Source: Candidatus Brocadia sp.
GTDB taxonomy: Bacteria > Planctomycetota > Brocadiia > Brocadiales > Brocadiaceae
Reading direction: 5' to 3'
Assembly: GCA_011525665.1 (NCBI GenBank)
Contig: WYAU01000088.1
Coordinates: 1-64,000 of the forward strand
Length of the DNA stretch: 64,000 nucleotides
Part shown: positions 33,962-43,282 of the stretch, piece after piece
Position numbering within the stretch: position 1 is the first letter of the stretch
Layout: each line of letters opens with the position of its first letter
Notes under the pieces: model-generated
Told to the model about the DNA's origin: nothing
What the model saw: only the letters and a program-made list of their open reading frames with translations
The model's database searches: none
Program-made: the position numbers and the translations under genes

Positions 33962-35026
33962 TCATAATCCCAATTGCGCATAAATGGTCTTAAAATCTAT
34001 TTCCCGCGCTACCACTTCGGTAGCGCGCTGTATCTTAGACCGTGAATGCAGGCTCACGTACCCGGAAAGGTTTTCGCAAGCCTCCAGTGTCGCTGCGGTA
34101 TCCGATCTCACCATAACGACCGGTACGCCGATCCCCTGAGCGCGCCCCAGGATAGAGGCGTCCGGATACAGTTCTCCCGTGAGGATAAGGCACTTTGTGG
34201 GGGTTTCGAGGGCTGCCAGCTGAATATCGCTCCGGTCGCCGCCGGTAATGACGGCCTTGTTCGGAACCCTTCGGAAATAACTCAGGGCGCTCTCGATATT
34301 CATGGCTCCGATCATGAAATGTTCAATCAGTTCATCTGCCTTGTCTTCGCAACAGAGGATCTTCCCGTGAAGGGTTTCGACAATTTCTCTGATTGGTACT
34401 GCGCTAAGCACCGGGTCTTTTGGAATAATTCCAAGGGGAGTAATACCGTGGTTTTTGAGAAAGGGAATCAGGAGCTCCCGTATATAACTTACTTTTGTTG
34501 AAGGGATCAAATTAAACACGACACCCAGCAATTGATCGCCTAACATTTTTGATGCATAGATAAATCCGTCAAGGGTGTCAATATAAGCCTGGAATTTATC
34601 CACGAAGATTACCTTTGCATGGGTTTCCTTGATAAAGTCCAATTCTGAAAACCCCAGACATGTGCCGCCCGAGAGCCTTCCCACGCCGCGCGTAATCATG
34701 ATGTCCTTTCCCCGGGAGGCAAGGGTGAAGGCCGTTACCGTCTTCTCCCGAATATTCAGTTCCTCGCCCCGTATCAGGCGTCCGATAATTTCATCGGTCA
34801 ACACTACAGGGCACACGGATTGGAGCGGCTCATCGACTTCCAATGCCTTTGACAGGAAGACGGCATCCTCATCGGTAAGCACGCCTTCAATAAGGGCGGG
34901 TGAAAATCCGATGGGTTTAAAGTAGCCGACGTTATATCCATCACTCTTGAATTTTAATCCAAGTCCCAGACAAATTAAATTCTTTCCGGCAAAGGGCGAA
35001 ACAGAGGCAATAAATACGGGTATCAT
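33962..35026 (-). CDS. P-loop/DRTGG protein (phosphotransacetylase N-terminal-like)
   Basis: A 354-residue protein. It has an N-terminal BioD-like P-loop domain (IASVSPFAGKNLICLGLG, AAA_26 type) and a C-terminal DRTGG domain (about 225-335, with NKAVITGGDRSDIQLAAL and CLILTGELYPDASIL). This pair makes up the regulatory N-terminal half of long phosphotransacetylases, but the catalytic transacetylase domain is absent. It follows an ADP-forming acyl-CoA synthetase gene on the same strand, with a dispersed repeat between them, so a regulatory link to acetyl-CoA/acetate metabolism is likely. Confidence 0.82.
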   Translation of the reverse strand: MIPVFIASVSPFAGKNLICLGLGLKFKSDGYNVGYFKPIGFSPALIEGVLTDEDAVFLSKALEVDEPLQSVCPVVLTDEIIGRLIRGEELNIREKTVTAFTLASRGKDIMITRGVGRLSGGTCLGFSELDFIKETHAKVIFVDKFQAYIDTLDGFIYASKMLGDQLLGVVFNLIPSTKVSYIRELLIPFLKNHGITPLGIIPKDPVLSAVPIREIVETLHGKILCCEDKADELIEHFMIGAMNIESALSYFRRVPNKAVITGGDRSDIQLAALETPTKCLILTGELYPDASILGRAQGIGVPVVMVRSDTAATLEACENLSGYVSLHSRSKIQRATEVVAREIDFKTIYAQLGL

Positions 35027-35056
35027 AGTAACCCCCTAGTATATGGTAAACATATT

Positions 35057-35179
35057 ATAAGCTGTCAGGAGGAAACTCCTGACAGCACAGGAAAGGTAAG
35101 GGCGGGGTAACACCGCCCCTGCGTTACAATTTGCGTTTTCACTTTCCATTTTCCACTTCCGACTTGTTCTGGGTAGGCA
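35057..35179 (+). repeat. dispersed hairpin repeat, copy 2
   Basis: Second copy of the element at 21228-21362, same orientation. The GAAA-tetraloop hairpin is at 35061-35086. It has a single CCCCTGCGTTA unit where copy 1 has two. It separates the acyl-CoA synthetase gene from the downstream P-loop/DRTGG gene, both transcribed from the minus strand. Confidence 0.85.
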
Positions 35180-35205
35180 GTTCTTGTTTCACGATTGTCT
35201 GCTGC

Positions 35206-37335
35206 CTACTGTTTGCTGCCCTTTTGTTGATAGTTTCCCGCTGTTTGCGAGATCGTCAGGCGCGCATCTATGGCCATGGTGCCCCCGTCTTCAGGGAAGA
35301 CAATCAGGGGGTTTATATCCATTTCCAGTATCTCGGGAAAGTCTGTTACCATCTGGGAAAGCCTTAAGATATTATCAACAAGGGCATTTATATCCACAGG
35401 TTTTTCGCCGCGCACACCTTTTAGCAGCGGCAGGGATCGAATGTCGTGGATCATCTCTTCTGCGTCATTCGCCCCTATAGGTGCAATGCGGAACGTGACG
35501 TCTTTTATCACTTCTATATAAATGCCACCAAGCCCAAACATCAATAGAGGGCCAAACTGGGGATCGCGGGACATACCGAGGACAACCTCTTTGCCGCCCG
35601 TTATCATCTGTTGTACCAGGACGCCCTTTATTTCTGCTGATGGCAGAAGTCTTTGCGCCTTCTGGGTGATGTCAGAAAAAAATCTCTGCACCTCTGACGC
35701 GTCTTTTATCCCAATTCTTACCCCGCCAAAATCGGATTTATGAAGGATATCCGGCGAGGAAATCTTGGCAACAACGGGGTATCCGATCTCTTCTGCGGCC
35801 CGCACTGCCTCTGCTTCCGAGGTGGCAAGGATGCTTTTCGGAATTTTGAAACCGTAGTGAGAAATGACCTGTTTTGCCTCATCTTCGCACAGGCATTGAC
35901 GTTCCCCATGTCTTATTTTTTCAAAGATTGATGCCACATTCTCTTTTTGTACAACAAATTTTTTTATTTCTGATGCGGATTTTTTTTGCCACAGGGTGTA
36001 TTTGTACATGGCCTCAACGGCTGATACTGCACGTTCGGGAAAGGGGTAATTCGGCACTCTGTTCCGGCACATGACCTTTAAGCCCGTTCCGACCCGTTTG
36101 CCACCCATAAAAGAGGTTACGATGGGTTTGTCGGTACGGTTTGAAATTTCACCGATTACTTCTGCCGTCTTTTCTATTTCCGTCATGGCCTGGGGCGTTA
36201 GAATAACAAGAATTACATCCACGCCGGGGTCTTCGATGACCTTTTCAATAACAAACTTGTACCGGTCTGCCTTTGCGTCACCCAGCACGTCAACGGGGTT
36301 ATATACATTTGCCATCGGCGGCAGGAAATTCCGGAGGAGGGTTACGGTATTTTTTGAGAAGGGCGCCATTTTCAGTTTCGACCGTTCCACCGCATCCGCT
36401 GCAATAATGCCAGGTCCGCCGGCATTTGTAATCACTGCAATGCGTGGTCCTGTGGGGAGCGGTTGATGGCTGAATATTCTGGCATAGTCAAACAATTCCT
36501 CTACTGTCTTTGCCCGCAGGATTCCAGACTGTTTAAATGCCGTATCATAGGCATTTTCGGCGCCGGCCAACGTTCCCGTATGCGATGAGGCCGCCCTTGC
36601 GCCTGCCGTCGTACCCCCTGCTTTTACGACAATCATGGGTTTTTTTTTCGTGATTCTTTTTGCGGCATTCATAAATGCCGTACCGTTTTTTACTCCCTCC
36701 AGGTAGCCAAGAACGACTTTTGTGTGGACGTCCTCATCGATGACGTGTATAAGGTCTACCTCATCAATGTCGGTTTTATTTCCCATACTGATAAATTTGG
36801 AGAACCCGACGCATTCGTCCACCGCCCAGTCCAGAACCGACGTGCAAAGCGCCCCGGACTGGGAAATGAAAGCGATGTTACCCTGCGCGGGCATATCGGC
36901 AGCAAAAGAGGCATTGAGGCATGATTGCGTATCGATCAGTCCGAGGCAGTTTGGCCCGAGCATGCGCATCGAATGGTGTTTGATTTTCTGATGTAATTCT
37001 CGCTCCCTTGCCGCCCCGTCAATACCGCTCTCTTTAAAACCGGCGCTGATAACAATAATCGAATCAATCCCTTTGGCGCTGCATTCGTCTACCACTTTCA
37101 GCACATGGGGAGCGGGTACAACAATTACGGCAAGATCAATCCTGTCGTTGATTTCCTCAAGGCTGGCGTATGCCCTGATGCCCAGGATATTATCTGCATG
37201 GGGGTTTACCGGGTAGACCTTCCCCTTGTACCCATAAGTGACCAGATTTTTGAGTAAATCGTATCCCACCTTCCCCTCTTCACGGGAGGCTCCGATGACC
37301 GCCACTGTTTTTGGTGAAAAGAAATGATCTAGCAT
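35206..37335 (-). CDS. ADP-forming acetyl/acyl-CoA synthetase (fused alpha-beta)
   Basis: A 709-residue fused enzyme of the acyl-CoA synthetase (NDP-forming) superfamily, interconverting acyl-CoA, ADP and phosphate with the acid, CoA and ATP. Order: CoA-binding domain (VAVIGASREEGKVGYDLLKN), ligase domains with GPNCLGLID and the catalytic-His region SSHTGTLAGAENAYD, then the ATP-grasp part (YPVVAKISSPDILHKSDFGGV, GVLVQQMITGGKEVVLGM). No acetyltransferase domain is attached, so it is the metabolic rather than the Pat type. It follows the AsmA-like gene by three bases and precedes the P-loop/DRTGG gene. Confidence 0.92.
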   Translation of the reverse strand: MLDHFFSPKTVAVIGASREEGKVGYDLLKNLVTYGYKGKVYPVNPHADNILGIRAYASLEEINDRIDLAVIVVPAPHVLKVVDECSAKGIDSIIVISAGFKESGIDGAARERELHQKIKHHSMRMLGPNCLGLIDTQSCLNASFAADMPAQGNIAFISQSGALCTSVLDWAVDECVGFSKFISMGNKTDIDEVDLIHVIDEDVHTKVVLGYLEGVKNGTAFMNAAKRITKKKPMIVVKAGGTTAGARAASSHTGTLAGAENAYDTAFKQSGILRAKTVEELFDYARIFSHQPLPTGPRIAVITNAGGPGIIAADAVERSKLKMAPFSKNTVTLLRNFLPPMANVYNPVDVLGDAKADRYKFVIEKVIEDPGVDVILVILTPQAMTEIEKTAEVIGEISNRTDKPIVTSFMGGKRVGTGLKVMCRNRVPNYPFPERAVSAVEAMYKYTLWQKKSASEIKKFVVQKENVASIFEKIRHGERQCLCEDEAKQVISHYGFKIPKSILATSEAEAVRAAEEIGYPVVAKISSPDILHKSDFGGVRIGIKDASEVQRFFSDITQKAQRLLPSAEIKGVLVQQMITGGKEVVLGMSRDPQFGPLLMFGLGGIYIEVIKDVTFRIAPIGANDAEEMIHDIRSLPLLKGVRGEKPVDINALVDNILRLSQMVTDFPEILEMDINPLIVFPEDGGTMAIDARLTISQTAGNYQQKGSKQ

Positions 37336-37338
37336 ACC

Positions 37339-39672
37339 TTAAAGCGTGTCGTTTCCTGTTTTCTTGTCTTCGGTGTCTGTGTTAATTTCATGTGCTTCCT
37401 TTGGTAATAATTCGAACATGTTTCTGATAGACCGGGTAAGGGGTTTAAAAGGGACTGCACGGCTTTCGGGATTTGAATACGTACCTTTGATCTCTACCAT
37501 CGTTAGCTGTTTTCGTACGCCACCCACCACAAGGTCAAAAAACTTTCCCACAATAGGAAGCTGAGAGAACAAGCCTTTGTTGAATCCGGCAACAACATCT
37601 ATGTGAATATCACCGTCAAAATTGATATTTCCACGGCCATCGAGTTCAATTGTATCGCTATAGACCCTTCCCTCCTCAACTCGAATTATGCCATCCTTAA
37701 CGATAAACTTTGCCTTAGCGCTGTGAAAACTTTCTTTTTTGGGCAGACGGAGGTTAAGAAAGTTAAAGACACTAAGGATGATAGGGACCTCGGTGAGGTA
37801 CCCTTCATTTACATTGATTCGCCCTTCAGCGTAAAAATTTTTGGGATCAGCGCCACTTCCCTGGAATTTTATGTTACCGTAGAGTAACCCGGACACTGAA
37901 TTTTCTGTTTTTGTGATCTTTTGGGCCAGTTCTTCCAGTGCAACCCGTGAAAAATTTAATTCTCCTTTATAGTGATATGGATCCGCATCCGTTGAAACAG
38001 AGAGTGTTCCTTCTACGTGACCCCCGCTGCATTTGGCGTTGATGTGCTTGCTCTGGACCCCCCCTTTATTAAACTCTAATCTTCCTTGTATCCCCCAGAG
38101 AGGGATCTTATAGGAGCCCACACGAATCTCGCAATCCTTGAGGTTAATTTCGATGGAATAATCGTCGTGCTTTTTTTCATTAAAACCCTGGAAGTTTGCG
38201 CTAATTTCCACCTTGCCCGCGGGATGCAGATTTGACCAAAGCTTTTCGCCGAGTTCCCTGTTGGGGAGGTTTTTCAAAAATGACTCCGTAATGGATAGAT
38301 TCGGGGCGCGAAAATTGAGTATCTTTCGGCCACTCTTCATGTCATACACACCGTTCATTTCGGTAAAAACGGACTGATCTCCGCAGTGTATAAGGCCGCT
38401 TGTGTTTTTAAACACGAGCACATTATTGGCTAGCTTAAATTCTCCGTTTACATACGAAACAGGGAGGGGAAAATCCGAGGGTTTCATTTCGAGCCCCTTG
38501 CAATTTACGGTCAGAAAATAACTGCGTTCCTGTCTTTCTCCTTCGTTATGCTGGAGGGTCAAACCCACTAGACCGGTAGGCTGTATTTTTGACCATACCT
38601 GTTCGCCGAATTCAGGTATATTTTTCAACAGTTCCTGATTTACAAATAAATTAGGGATCGTTATTACAAAGGTTTTTTGATAACCATACAGATCAAACTC
38701 TCCCTTGAATTCGGCCTGAGAGGTGCAGGTTCCACACTTGATATAACCCACAATCCCCTTGAGATACAGCTTTTCTGTATTCAATTCCACAGTGCCGTTT
38801 ACGTTATAAAGAAGAAATGGCCAATCGGTATATATAGCCTCCAGTCCATTGAGGTTGATGTTAATTCCATAGTCCATTTTTTTTTGCTGATCCCGATTTT
38901 GAAAATTCGCGTTACAGGATACGCTGACTTTTCCCACGGGTTTATAATCATTCCAGAGCATCTTGCCAATGTAGGGAAATCTAACCAAAAAATCTTCGTT
39001 CATCTCAATATTATTTGCATAGGCCTCAATATCAAGTCTGGGGATACCGGGATAGAGTTTCATGGCAAATGAGTAATTTCCCAAAAATTCATCTTTAATG
39101 TTTCCTTTGATAGTAATATCGTGAAACGAGCCTGCATACGGGAGAAAAGTGATGTCAATCCCGGATAGCCGGATTTCCGGACTGTTTGTCTGAAGGTCTT
39201 CTTTGATATGGATCTTCATGTCCCTGATCTCAACGCCTTGCCTTAAGGCGTCCGTATAGGCCGGCAATTTCAGATTATCAAAGTTTGTCTTGATCGCATC
39301 AAGGAGCGACCAGATATCTGTTGGTTTTTCTACGGTCATTTCAGGGGCGATGATAATAGCATTGATAATGTTGATCTGTCCTTTGAGGATGCTTTGGAGT
39401 CTGTGTTTTAATATGACCTTGGGAATTTTAAGAGACTTGCCCCGTGCATCCTCGGAGGTGCCGACAAATGACAGATTGTCGATTTCAATCCCCTCGAAAA
39501 AATCCATGTGCGCATGTCCAATTTCAGCGTCTCCAAAATCTTTCAGCATGCTTAGCAGACGGCCCTTTATTGCTTCATCAGAGGTTGCCCGTTTGACAAG
39601 AATATAACCGGTTGCTGTTATTCCGATTACAAAGCTGACGATGATCGCGATAATAATTCCCGTCTTTTTCAT
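37339..39672 (-). CDS. AsmA-like envelope protein
   Basis: A 777-residue protein anchored by one N-terminal helix (GIIIAIIVSFVIGITATGYI). The rest is exported beta-strand-rich sequence with repeated layouts of GxVEL, GxLxF and YxGELNFSRVALEELAQ type. The C-terminus KESFHSAKAKFIVKDGIIRVEEG is typical of AsmA/YhdP-like proteins, which bridge membranes and move lipids in diderm bacteria. The gene ends three bases before the start of the synthetase gene, so they share a transcript, though the functional link is unclear. Confidence 0.8.
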   Translation of the reverse strand: MKKTGIIIAIIVSFVIGITATGYILVKRATSDEAIKGRLLSMLKDFGDAEIGHAHMDFFEGIEIDNLSFVGTSEDARGKSLKIPKVILKHRLQSILKGQINIINAIIIAPEMTVEKPTDIWSLLDAIKTNFDNLKLPAYTDALRQGVEIRDMKIHIKEDLQTNSPEIRLSGIDITFLPYAGSFHDITIKGNIKDEFLGNYSFAMKLYPGIPRLDIEAYANNIEMNEDFLVRFPYIGKMLWNDYKPVGKVSVSCNANFQNRDQQKKMDYGININLNGLEAIYTDWPFLLYNVNGTVELNTEKLYLKGIVGYIKCGTCTSQAEFKGEFDLYGYQKTFVITIPNLFVNQELLKNIPEFGEQVWSKIQPTGLVGLTLQHNEGERQERSYFLTVNCKGLEMKPSDFPLPVSYVNGEFKLANNVLVFKNTSGLIHCGDQSVFTEMNGVYDMKSGRKILNFRAPNLSITESFLKNLPNRELGEKLWSNLHPAGKVEISANFQGFNEKKHDDYSIEINLKDCEIRVGSYKIPLWGIQGRLEFNKGGVQSKHINAKCSGGHVEGTLSVSTDADPYHYKGELNFSRVALEELAQKITKTENSVSGLLYGNIKFQGSGADPKNFYAEGRINVNEGYLTEVPIILSVFNFLNLRLPKKESFHSAKAKFIVKDGIIRVEEGRVYSDTIELDGRGNINFDGDIHIDVVAGFNKGLFSQLPIVGKFFDLVVGGVRKQLTMVEIKGTYSNPESRAVPFKPLTRSIRNMFELLPKEAHEINTDTEDKKTGNDTL

Positions 39673-40910
39673 TAAATATATCTTCTCTTGTTTTCCGATG
39701 GATAAATAATAATTGTCACCATTTTCTTAAGGTTACTGTTATTCCAGATGTATTTCAAGTGTTAATTTCTAAATAGGTTAAAACATGTACGGGCAATCTT
39801 TTGTGCCTTTTTGAGTAACTCTATGAAAGAGAGGGGGGGGATGAGAACTAAGTTGGACGCAGATGAACACAGTGTGGCAGAGTCACAACCAAAAATAGGA
39901 CACAGATTACGCAGATGAAACAGATTTACACAGGTTGTCAGGATGAAAAATTGACAGATTAGGTTGATAAAATACGTTAGTACAGAATATTTGCGTGTAT
40001 CTGCGAAATTTGCGTCCTATCTAAACGTTTTTTTATAATTTTTCAAGACTAGACCAGATAAGGGATGAATTATGAATATCGGGCGGATATGGATATGTAC
40101 ATTCGTATGTGCTGTGGCACTGGCAAATATCAGTAACAGTGTCAAAGGCAGTCCGACGACTGCCTGATTTCATCCAAAAAGAACACGATAACAATGTATA
40201 CCAAAGAAGGCAAGCGACAGGAACGCATTGTCATCAGGAATAACCAGATAACCGCGTATGACAGTATTTTCAGGTGAAAGATATCTTCATGCATCCCGTC
40301 CTTTCATCCATATAAAAATTCTTGCCGTTCGTGAGAAATACGCTATAATGCGTGATTGTATGTGAGCAAATCGATAGCTTTTAACTAGCAAAGGGGCGTA
40401 GAAAATAAAGGTAAGTTTTTTGCAGTTTGGGAGAGGAATAAACCCTTGCTTCAGATATTTTCTGAGAAACCTTTATTGTTCATCAGTGATTATGCCAAAT
40501 TACGCCAAAAGCAAACGGATAAGGTCAAGCCATTTTCTCCACCTGCACTTAATTTTGTTAAAAATAAGCCGTCAATTTTTTTCTTAGGATATTTCAAAGT
40601 TCCGTCTTAAGAGTGGCGTTTTTATAAAATTCTTAAAAATTCTGCCGATAATTTTCTTACGTGTTGTAAAAATTGTTCAAAAACTAGCCACTTATACAGG
40701 CGCGTGATTTCTTCCCGTTTTGTTGACTTTTTGAAAAACTGCGTCATTAATAACGCTGCAAGACCAAAGATGTCAATATATAGGTAGAAATAAATACCGA
40801 AAATGTGAAAATGCAAATCAGTGGTATACGTCGGACAGAAAATTATTGATATTCAATAAAGACCAGACAGGTATCTTTGTTTTATTAACTCGTTATCAGG
40901 AGAGGTACGC
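39673..40910. other. 1.2-kb intergenic stretch with a possible decayed exported gene
   Basis: No intact gene of convincing quality. A 31-codon ORF (40072-40167, plus strand, preceded by AAGGGATG) encodes a signal-peptide-like MNIGRIWICTFVCAVALANI and then stops. In another frame further on lies KKNTITMYTKEGKRQERIV, as in a frameshifted exported protein. A 64-codon minus-strand ORF at 40622-40816 looks like chance or a relic. The segment at 39890-40020 is low-complexity sequence of the ACACAGATTACGCAGATG kind. Confidence 0.5.
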
Positions 40911-42389
40911 ATGAATCTTCCTAATTCTCTTATTGATTCTCCCGTTAATAACAAAAGCATGAATGGAAAAACGCTGGAAAAAGAGTATCCGGCCTATAAA
41001 AGATATATTAAGAATGCCTTTGATGCGGGACAGGCTCATATCTTCAGGTGGTGGAATGAAATAACCCCTTCAGGAAAGGAGAACCTGCTCAACCAGATAT
41101 CATCTATTGATTTCCTCCTGATTAGGAACCTTGTCAGTGACGCCCTCATGAACAGCCCTCAACCCATGCAGGGCAATATAACCCCACCGCAAATTATACC
41201 AATTCCTGAAAGCGCTACGGAAAAACAAAAGGCACAAAAGGCAAGACACATTGGCGAAGTTTCTCTACGAAAAGAAGAGGTAGCCGTCCTTACTGTTGCG
41301 GGGGGGGACGGGACACGATTGGGGATCGGAGGGCCTAAAGGGACATTTCCCATTGCACCCATTACCAGAAAGAGCATCTTTCAATTACATGCGGAAAAAA
41401 TTCTTGCGATTCAACAAAGATATGGCGTCTGCATTCCCTGGTACATCATGACAAGCGAAACCAATGGCACGATGACGCAGGATTTCTTCCGGTCTCATCG
41501 GTTCTTTGGAATAGATCCTCAGCAGGTGTGCTTTTTTACCCAGGGTATGCTCCCCGTCGTAGACCTTCAGGGCAATTTACTCATGGATTCCAAATCAAAT
41601 ATTGTAATGAGCCCCAATGGCCACGGTGGGGTAATCATAGCCCTCAGAGAAAAGGGTATTCTTGATGATATGAAGAGACGCGGTATTAAGCATATCTTTT
41701 ACCATCAGGTAGATAACGTGTTGATAAAGATTGCCGATCCCGTTTTTGTTGGCTATCATCTCATGGACCACACAGAGATGTCATTAAAAGTTGTAAAAAA
41801 ATGCCACCCCGAAGAAAAGGTAGGCATTGTAGCGAACATCGATGGTCGCTTGCAGGTGATTGAATACAGTGAACTGAGCCGGGACGATATGTATGCAAAG
41901 GGTGCTGACGGTACATTAAAATATAATGCCGGAAATATTGCTATACATATGATGAGCATTGATTTTCTTGAAAAAGTTTACCAGAACGGAGGGGCGATTT
42001 CCTATCATACCGCAATAAAGAGGGTGCCGTATTTGAATGAAAACGGCATGACCATAGCGCCGGAGAATAACAATGCCATGAAATTTGAAAGTTTCATCTT
42101 TGACATACTGAAACATGTACAGAAAAGTGTGATCATGGAAGTTCTCCGGGAAGACGAGTTTTCGCCCGTAAAAAACAGGGAGGGGGAAAACTCCCCGGAG
42201 ACATCGAGACAGGATATGATTAATCAGTTCGGACGATGGCTGCGAAAAGCAGGCATTTCCATTCCTACAGACCCTCTGGGCAATGTTCTTGGCTTAATCG
42301 AAATCAGCCCTTACTTTGCCCTGGACGAAGAAGAACTGGGAAATAAGATCGATAAACACATGAGGTTCAACGGGCATTTAAGTTTGTAA
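40911..42389 (+). CDS. UDP-sugar pyrophosphorylase (UDPGP type 1)
   Basis: A 492-residue uridylyltransferase of the eukaryote-type UDPGP family (UDP-N-acetylglucosamine / UDP-glucose pyrophosphorylases). The nucleotide-binding loop AGGDGTRLGIGGPKGTFPI lies near residue 128, with YIMTSETNG, SPNGHGGVI and HQVDNVLIKIADP further on. The order and length fit UAP-like enzymes, which make UDP-GlcNAc from UTP and the sugar 1-phosphate; substrate choice cannot be decided here. AGGAGAGG is the ribosome binding site. A broken pgi follows on the same strand, so this was probably a sugar-phosphate operon. Confidence 0.9.
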   Translation: MNLPNSLIDSPVNNKSMNGKTLEKEYPAYKRYIKNAFDAGQAHIFRWWNEITPSGKENLLNQISSIDFLLIRNLVSDALMNSPQPMQGNITPPQIIPIPESATEKQKAQKARHIGEVSLRKEEVAVLTVAGGDGTRLGIGGPKGTFPIAPITRKSIFQLHAEKILAIQQRYGVCIPWYIMTSETNGTMTQDFFRSHRFFGIDPQQVCFFTQGMLPVVDLQGNLLMDSKSNIVMSPNGHGGVIIALREKGILDDMKRRGIKHIFYHQVDNVLIKIADPVFVGYHLMDHTEMSLKVVKKCHPEEKVGIVANIDGRLQVIEYSELSRDDMYAKGADGTLKYNAGNIAIHMMSIDFLEKVYQNGGAISYHTAIKRVPYLNENGMTIAPENNNAMKFESFIFDILKHVQKSVIMEVLREDEFSPVKNREGENSPETSRQDMINQFGRWLRKAGISIPTDPLGNVLGLIEISPYFALDEEELGNKIDKHMRFNGHLSL

Positions 42390-42416
42390 GCCATCCTGAA
42401 CCGAACGGGTCGAAAT

Positions 42417-42465
42417 ATGTAGCGCGATATTTATGTCGCTGCCCTTCGAAATGAAGTTCGCTCCC
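42417..42465. repeat. dispersed intergenic repeat, copy 2
   Basis: Diverged copy of 2284-2336, beginning ATGTAGCGCGATATTTATGT and containing GAAGTTCGC. The inner hairpin is degraded. It lies between the pyrophosphorylase gene and the pgi remnant. Confidence 0.6.
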
Positions 42466-42512
42466 AACCAGAAATATTTTCATTAAGAAACGAAAAGTTT
42501 TAAGAATAAGGA

Positions 42513-42970
42513 TATGAAAATGAAATGAAAGGCAAAACGAAGCATACACCTCGATTTTAACAATATGATGGCACAGGTGGTGGGGCCGGACATGGCATAA
42601 TTGAGCAGGAGTTAAAAGAAATAGAGACCCTTGACAGGTTCTTGAAACGACGAATGCCATCAGAGGAAAATTTAAAAACCTTGTCGTTATGGGCATCGGT
42701 GGTTCTGCGTTGGGCAATATTGCCATTCATGCGGCTCTGAACCACCCTTTTTACAATATTCTCGGTGAAAAAGAAAGGAATGTTTCCCCGCGTATCTTTG
42801 TGCTGGACAACATCGACCCGGATAGGCTTTCCGGTCTCATGGACGTCGTTAAGCCCGAAGAAACTTTGTTTAATTTCATTACAAAGTCCGGCACAACGGT
42901 GGAAACCATGTCCCAGTTCCTGATCATAATGAGACTTTTGCAGGATAAGCTTGGCAAGTATCGCCTTTAA
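42513..42970 (+). pseudogene. pgi: glucose-6-phosphate isomerase, broken
   Basis: Several frames in succession encode the N-terminal third of phosphoglucose isomerase: SIHLDFNNMMAQVVGP, then EQELKEIETLDRFL, then VVMGIGGSALGNIAIHAALN and NIDPDRLSGLMDVV, then FITKSGTTVETMSQFLII. At least two frameshifts and a stop (after GPDMA) separate them. The sequence ends at a stop after LQDKLGKY, and the remaining two thirds, including the catalytic Glu region, are absent. It is a pseudogene with a large 3' deletion. Confidence 0.88.
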
Positions 42971-43282
42971 TGCTCAGGTTACTCAGCAAATTGATTATCT
43001 GCCGGTGTTATCAAAAAGAGATACTCTTGAATTAGCGAAGAATATAATCCACAAGATTACTCACAGTAATTTGCTTCAACAAGCCGTGAAATTAAATATG
43101 TAAATGGAGTGGCAGGAATTTCCTTGGCAGTCGAAAAGATTGTTCCACAAGCACATAACAGGGAAAATAAAAGATAATGAAATTTATAGGGATTACCTTT
43201 ATTAGATGCTTATGAAAAGTTGATTATGAAGTTTATACATTGCAGATAAAACCAAATCAACTATAACAAATGAGAATCGTAT
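42971..43282. other. intergenic with an unrecognised relic
   Basis: A frame of about 45 codons (QVTQQIDYLPVLSKRDTLEL to QQAVKLNM) ends in a stop near 43100. It does not match phosphoglucose isomerase and I cannot place it. The rest shows nothing. Confidence 0.35.

Noticed and set aside
40622-40816. A 64-residue minus-strand ORF in the 1.2-kb gap
   Set aside because: Isolated, no ribosome binding site or family features; probably chance.
42971-43110. Continuation of the pgi pseudogene
   Set aside because: The open frame here does not resemble any part of phosphoglucose isomerase that I know.
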